DNA of 5,707 bases, taken from assembly GCA_016207625.1 (NCBI GenBank), contig JACQPF010000148.1, positions 1 through 5,707 on the forward strand, read 5' to 3'. The translations under genes and the position numbers were made by a program. Source of the DNA: Elusimicrobiota bacterium. Lineage in GTDB: Bacteria; Elusimicrobiota; Elusimicrobia; FEN-1173. Position 1 is the first letter of the stretch. Every line of letters begins with the position of its first letter. The notes beneath the pieces are model-generated. The model was not told the origin of the DNA and did not search any database. It saw nothing but the letters and a program-made list of their open reading frames with translations. Below are positions 4,215-5,707 of the stretch, piece by piece.

Positions 4215-5707
4215 TCAGTTTTTCTGGCAAAACAAAACGTCGTAGTATGAAGGCAATGTTGAGGTTGCTTCCGATGAGAAGGTAGCCATATTGAACGTAT
4301 GATCGTGTGATCCTTGAGTATCGGACAAAGTGGGACCGATGTCCGCGTTGTGGGATTGCCCTCCTGCGTTCGCAGACGCTCCGGTGATGGTGGCCGCGTG
4401 GCTGTGGCCTCCGTTGAGATCAGTTTGTATGTTTTTAATGGCGACACCAAGACCCGTCGTACCCCCATCCACCGCTTTACCAGATCCATTCTGGCCATGA
4501 GAATGCGTGGGTGCAGTGTCTGTTGTTCCGGCAAATGTTCCGGCACCATGCGAATGGTTTGAGACGGCGTCCGTGGCCGTCAAAGCGGGATCGGTGGTGT
4601 GACCGTGACCACCGTTCGAACTGGTGGTTGTCCCGAGGGGGTTGACATCGTGCACGTGCGTGCTGGATCCGCCCATGCCCCCGGAAGCCGCCGCGCCGCG
4701 CAGGAACCGCCCGTCGAAGGCGGCCACGCGGGTCCAGCCCGTCGGGCAGCTCCCCGTAAAGATCGCGATCAGGCCGGCCGGGATCGCTCCTTGGCCTGTG
4801 AACTGGGCGGCCTTCACGGTGCCGTTCACCTCAAGCTCCGCCGTCGGGCTCGCCGTTTTGATGCCCACCTTGCCGTCGCCCTTCACCGTGAGGAGCTCCT
4901 GCCCAGGAGACGTGCCGCTGGACACCCGCAATACGGTCGTTGAAGCCGTTGCGGTGGCGCTTGAGACATGCAGAGTGGCCTGCGGGCCGGCCGTGCCGAT
5001 GCCCACGCTGCCGTTCTCAAGGATCGTCATCCTCCCCCCGAGGATGGACGGTGCGTCAACGTAGAATTTTCCATTGGCATTTTGGTGGAAACCGATCCCT
5101 CCCGGAACTCCGGGATAAACATGCAACGCCGCGTCGGGATTGGGAATCCCGATACCGATGCGGCCCAGGGAGCTGACCACCATGTCCGGCGCGCCCCCGG
5201 AGCCGCTGAAGTTCAACCGGTTTTCCGCGTTCATGTTGAACTCGATGTATCCGCGGTTCGAGCCCGCGTCCGTGAACGAGTTGTCCACGGCCGGCTGAAT
5301 CCGCCAGGCGCTCGTCATCCATTCCGTCGGGTCGGGGTCGGCGGTGACCCTATGCCCAAGGAAGAGCAGTCGATTGGCGTTGGACGAATAATACCGGAAT
5401 TCCCCGACGTAAACCATGCTGTCGAGGCTTCCCCCCAAGGTGGGGCTTCCGGCGATGAATGCGCCGGAGTTGTTGGTATAGCTCGAATGAGGGCCCACGC
5501 TCAATGCCGCCAAGGGGTTCGTTGTCTTGACTCCGACGTTCCCGGTGTTGTAGTAAACGTCGTTGACGTTCGTCACCCACTGGCTGGCGGCGTTGGGGTC
5601 CACCCATTTGAACTTACCCCCGGATGTCGAATCAAAAGAGAGCAGGCGTCCGTTCACGGGAACGTCCGTCGTTGAGATGTCCACAGGCAAAAGCGAATAG
5701 TTCTGCA
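4215..5707 (-). CDS. Phage tail-fibre/tail-collar-like protein, 3' part (cut by right window edge)
   Basis: At least 496 residues of a fibrous, surface- or phage-tail-type protein. The frame is open to the edge: residues QNYSL precede the TTG at 5690, so that TTG is almost surely internal and the true start is beyond 5707. Layout (numbering from 5690): 'PVNGRLLSFDSTSGGKFKWV' and a tryptophan/asparagine-rich segment; then four beta-type 'G.VGI.T..P.A.L.V' motifs near residues 51, 177, 228 and 274; then 'GAIPAGLIAIFTGSCPTGW' and 'FDGRFLRGA' (301-333), the signature of the phage tail-collar domain; then a Gly/Thr/His-rich tip with six HxH motifs; and a 'LPSYYDVLFCQKN' C-terminus typical of collar proteins. 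Such proteins trimerise and bind a surface or receptor. No other phage structural gene is visible, so prophage fibre, tailocin fibre or domesticated adhesin cannot be separated. The 3' end is less GC-rich than the rest. Confidence 0.88.
   Translation of the reverse strand, partial: QNYSLLPVDISTTDVPVNGRLLSFDSTSGGKFKWVDPNAASQWVTNVNDVYYNTGNVGVKTTNPLAALSVGPHSSYTNNSGAFIAGSPTLGGSLDSMVYVGEFRYYSSNANRLLFLGHRVTADPDPTEWMTSAWRIQPAVDNSFTDAGSNRGYIEFNMNAENRLNFSGSGGAPDMVVSSLGRIGIGIPNPDAALHVYPGVPGGIGFHQNANGKFYVDAPSILGGRMTILENGSVGIGTAGPQATLHVSSATATASTTVLRVSSGTSPGQELLTVKGDGKVGIKTASPTAELEVNGTVKAAQFTGQGAIPAGLIAIFTGSCPTGWTRVAAFDGRFLRGAAASGGMGGSSTHVHDVNPLGTTTSSNGGHGHTTDPALTATDAVSNHSHGAGTFAGTTDTAPTHSHGQNGSGKAVDGGTTGLGVAIKNIQTDLNGGHSHAATITGASANAGGQSHNADIGPTLSDTQGSHDHTFNMATFSSEATSTLPSYYDVLFCQKN
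4299..4658 (-). repeat. Array of HxH motifs in the tail-fibre tip
   Basis: Six HxH motifs (HVH, HGH, HSH, HSH, HSH, HDH) occur at residues 345, 362, 379, 396, 429 and 462 counted from 5690, plus a degenerate QSHN at 447. The first four are spaced exactly 17 residues apart; the next intervals are 33 each, about twice 17. In the T4 long tail fibre tip, HxH motifs from three chains coordinate metal ions along the fibre axis; the same role here is inferred. Confidence 0.85.
4821..5540 (-). repeat. Four degenerate 'VGI.T..P.A.L.V' repeats of the fibre shaft
   Basis: Protein-level repeats: NVGVKTTNPLAALSV (5540), RIGIGIPNPDAALHV (5162), SVGIGTAGPQATLHV (5009) and KVGIKTASPTAELEV (4871). They recur in tail-fibre and adhesin-like proteins of environmental bacteria. 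The last reads into EVNGTVKAAQF, immediately before the collar domain. Spacing is irregular (126, 51 and 46 residues), so these are structural motifs rather than a recent tandem duplication. Confidence 0.75.

Noticed and set aside
4217..4660. Frameshift or pseudogene in the fibre tip, suggested by the composition change
   Set aside because: The frame is intact, the HxH motifs keep regular spacing and the protein ends in a typical collar C-terminus (YYDVLFCQKN).
5688..5690. TTG at 5690 as the true start of the tail-fibre gene
   Set aside because: The frame continues in-frame as QNYSL to the window edge with no stop, and the following sequence looks like the middle of a fibre protein, not an N-terminus.

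Overview
The window looks like chromosomal DNA from a Gram-negative (diderm) bacterium. It carries an outer-membrane TolC-type factor, an inner-membrane RND pump and an exported periplasmic TPR protein. Coding DNA is GC-rich overall, and the only clear intergenic gap is AT-rich. No lineage can be fixed from the sequence. The tail-fibre-like gene at the right, with its repeated 'NVGI.T..P.A.L.V' motifs and a terminal collar domain, is a style I associate with environmental candidate phyla (Elusimicrobiota/Omnitrophota-like) and some Deltaproteobacteria; this is an impression only.

All five genes lie on the minus strand, so they are described here from right to left. (1) From the right edge to 4215 is the 3' part of a large phage-tail-fibre/collar-like protein. 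Its reading frame stays open through the window edge. It ends in a histidine-rich (HxH) tip domain whose DNA is clearly less GC-rich than the domain just before it. (2) About 86 bases of AT-rich intergenic DNA follow. (3) A single-domain response-regulator receiver (4128-3721) overlaps by ATGA with (4) an exported protein of seven TPR-like repeats (3724-2417). Seven bases later comes (5) an outer-membrane efflux factor of the TolC family (2409-526) with an extra N-terminal AMIN domain. Its stop codon overlaps, as TTGA, the TTG start of (6) an RND-family efflux permease (529-1), which is cut by the left edge.

Genes 3-6 are packed tightly enough to be one translationally coupled operon: receiver, periplasmic TPR scaffold, AMIN-OMF, RND pump. 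The reasonable reading is a tripartite exporter whose outer-membrane component is tethered or positioned through an AMIN domain, perhaps to the cell wall, with a TPR assembly factor and a phospho-receiver made from the same transcript. No periplasmic adaptor (membrane fusion protein) is visible; it may lie downstream of the left edge. The substrate cannot be told from the sequence. The tail-fibre-like gene has no other phage gene beside it in the window, so its relation to the exporter is unknown.

No tRNA, rRNA, CRISPR array, insertion sequence or convincing rho-independent terminator was seen. The many long plus-strand open frames are antisense shadows of these GC-rich genes.
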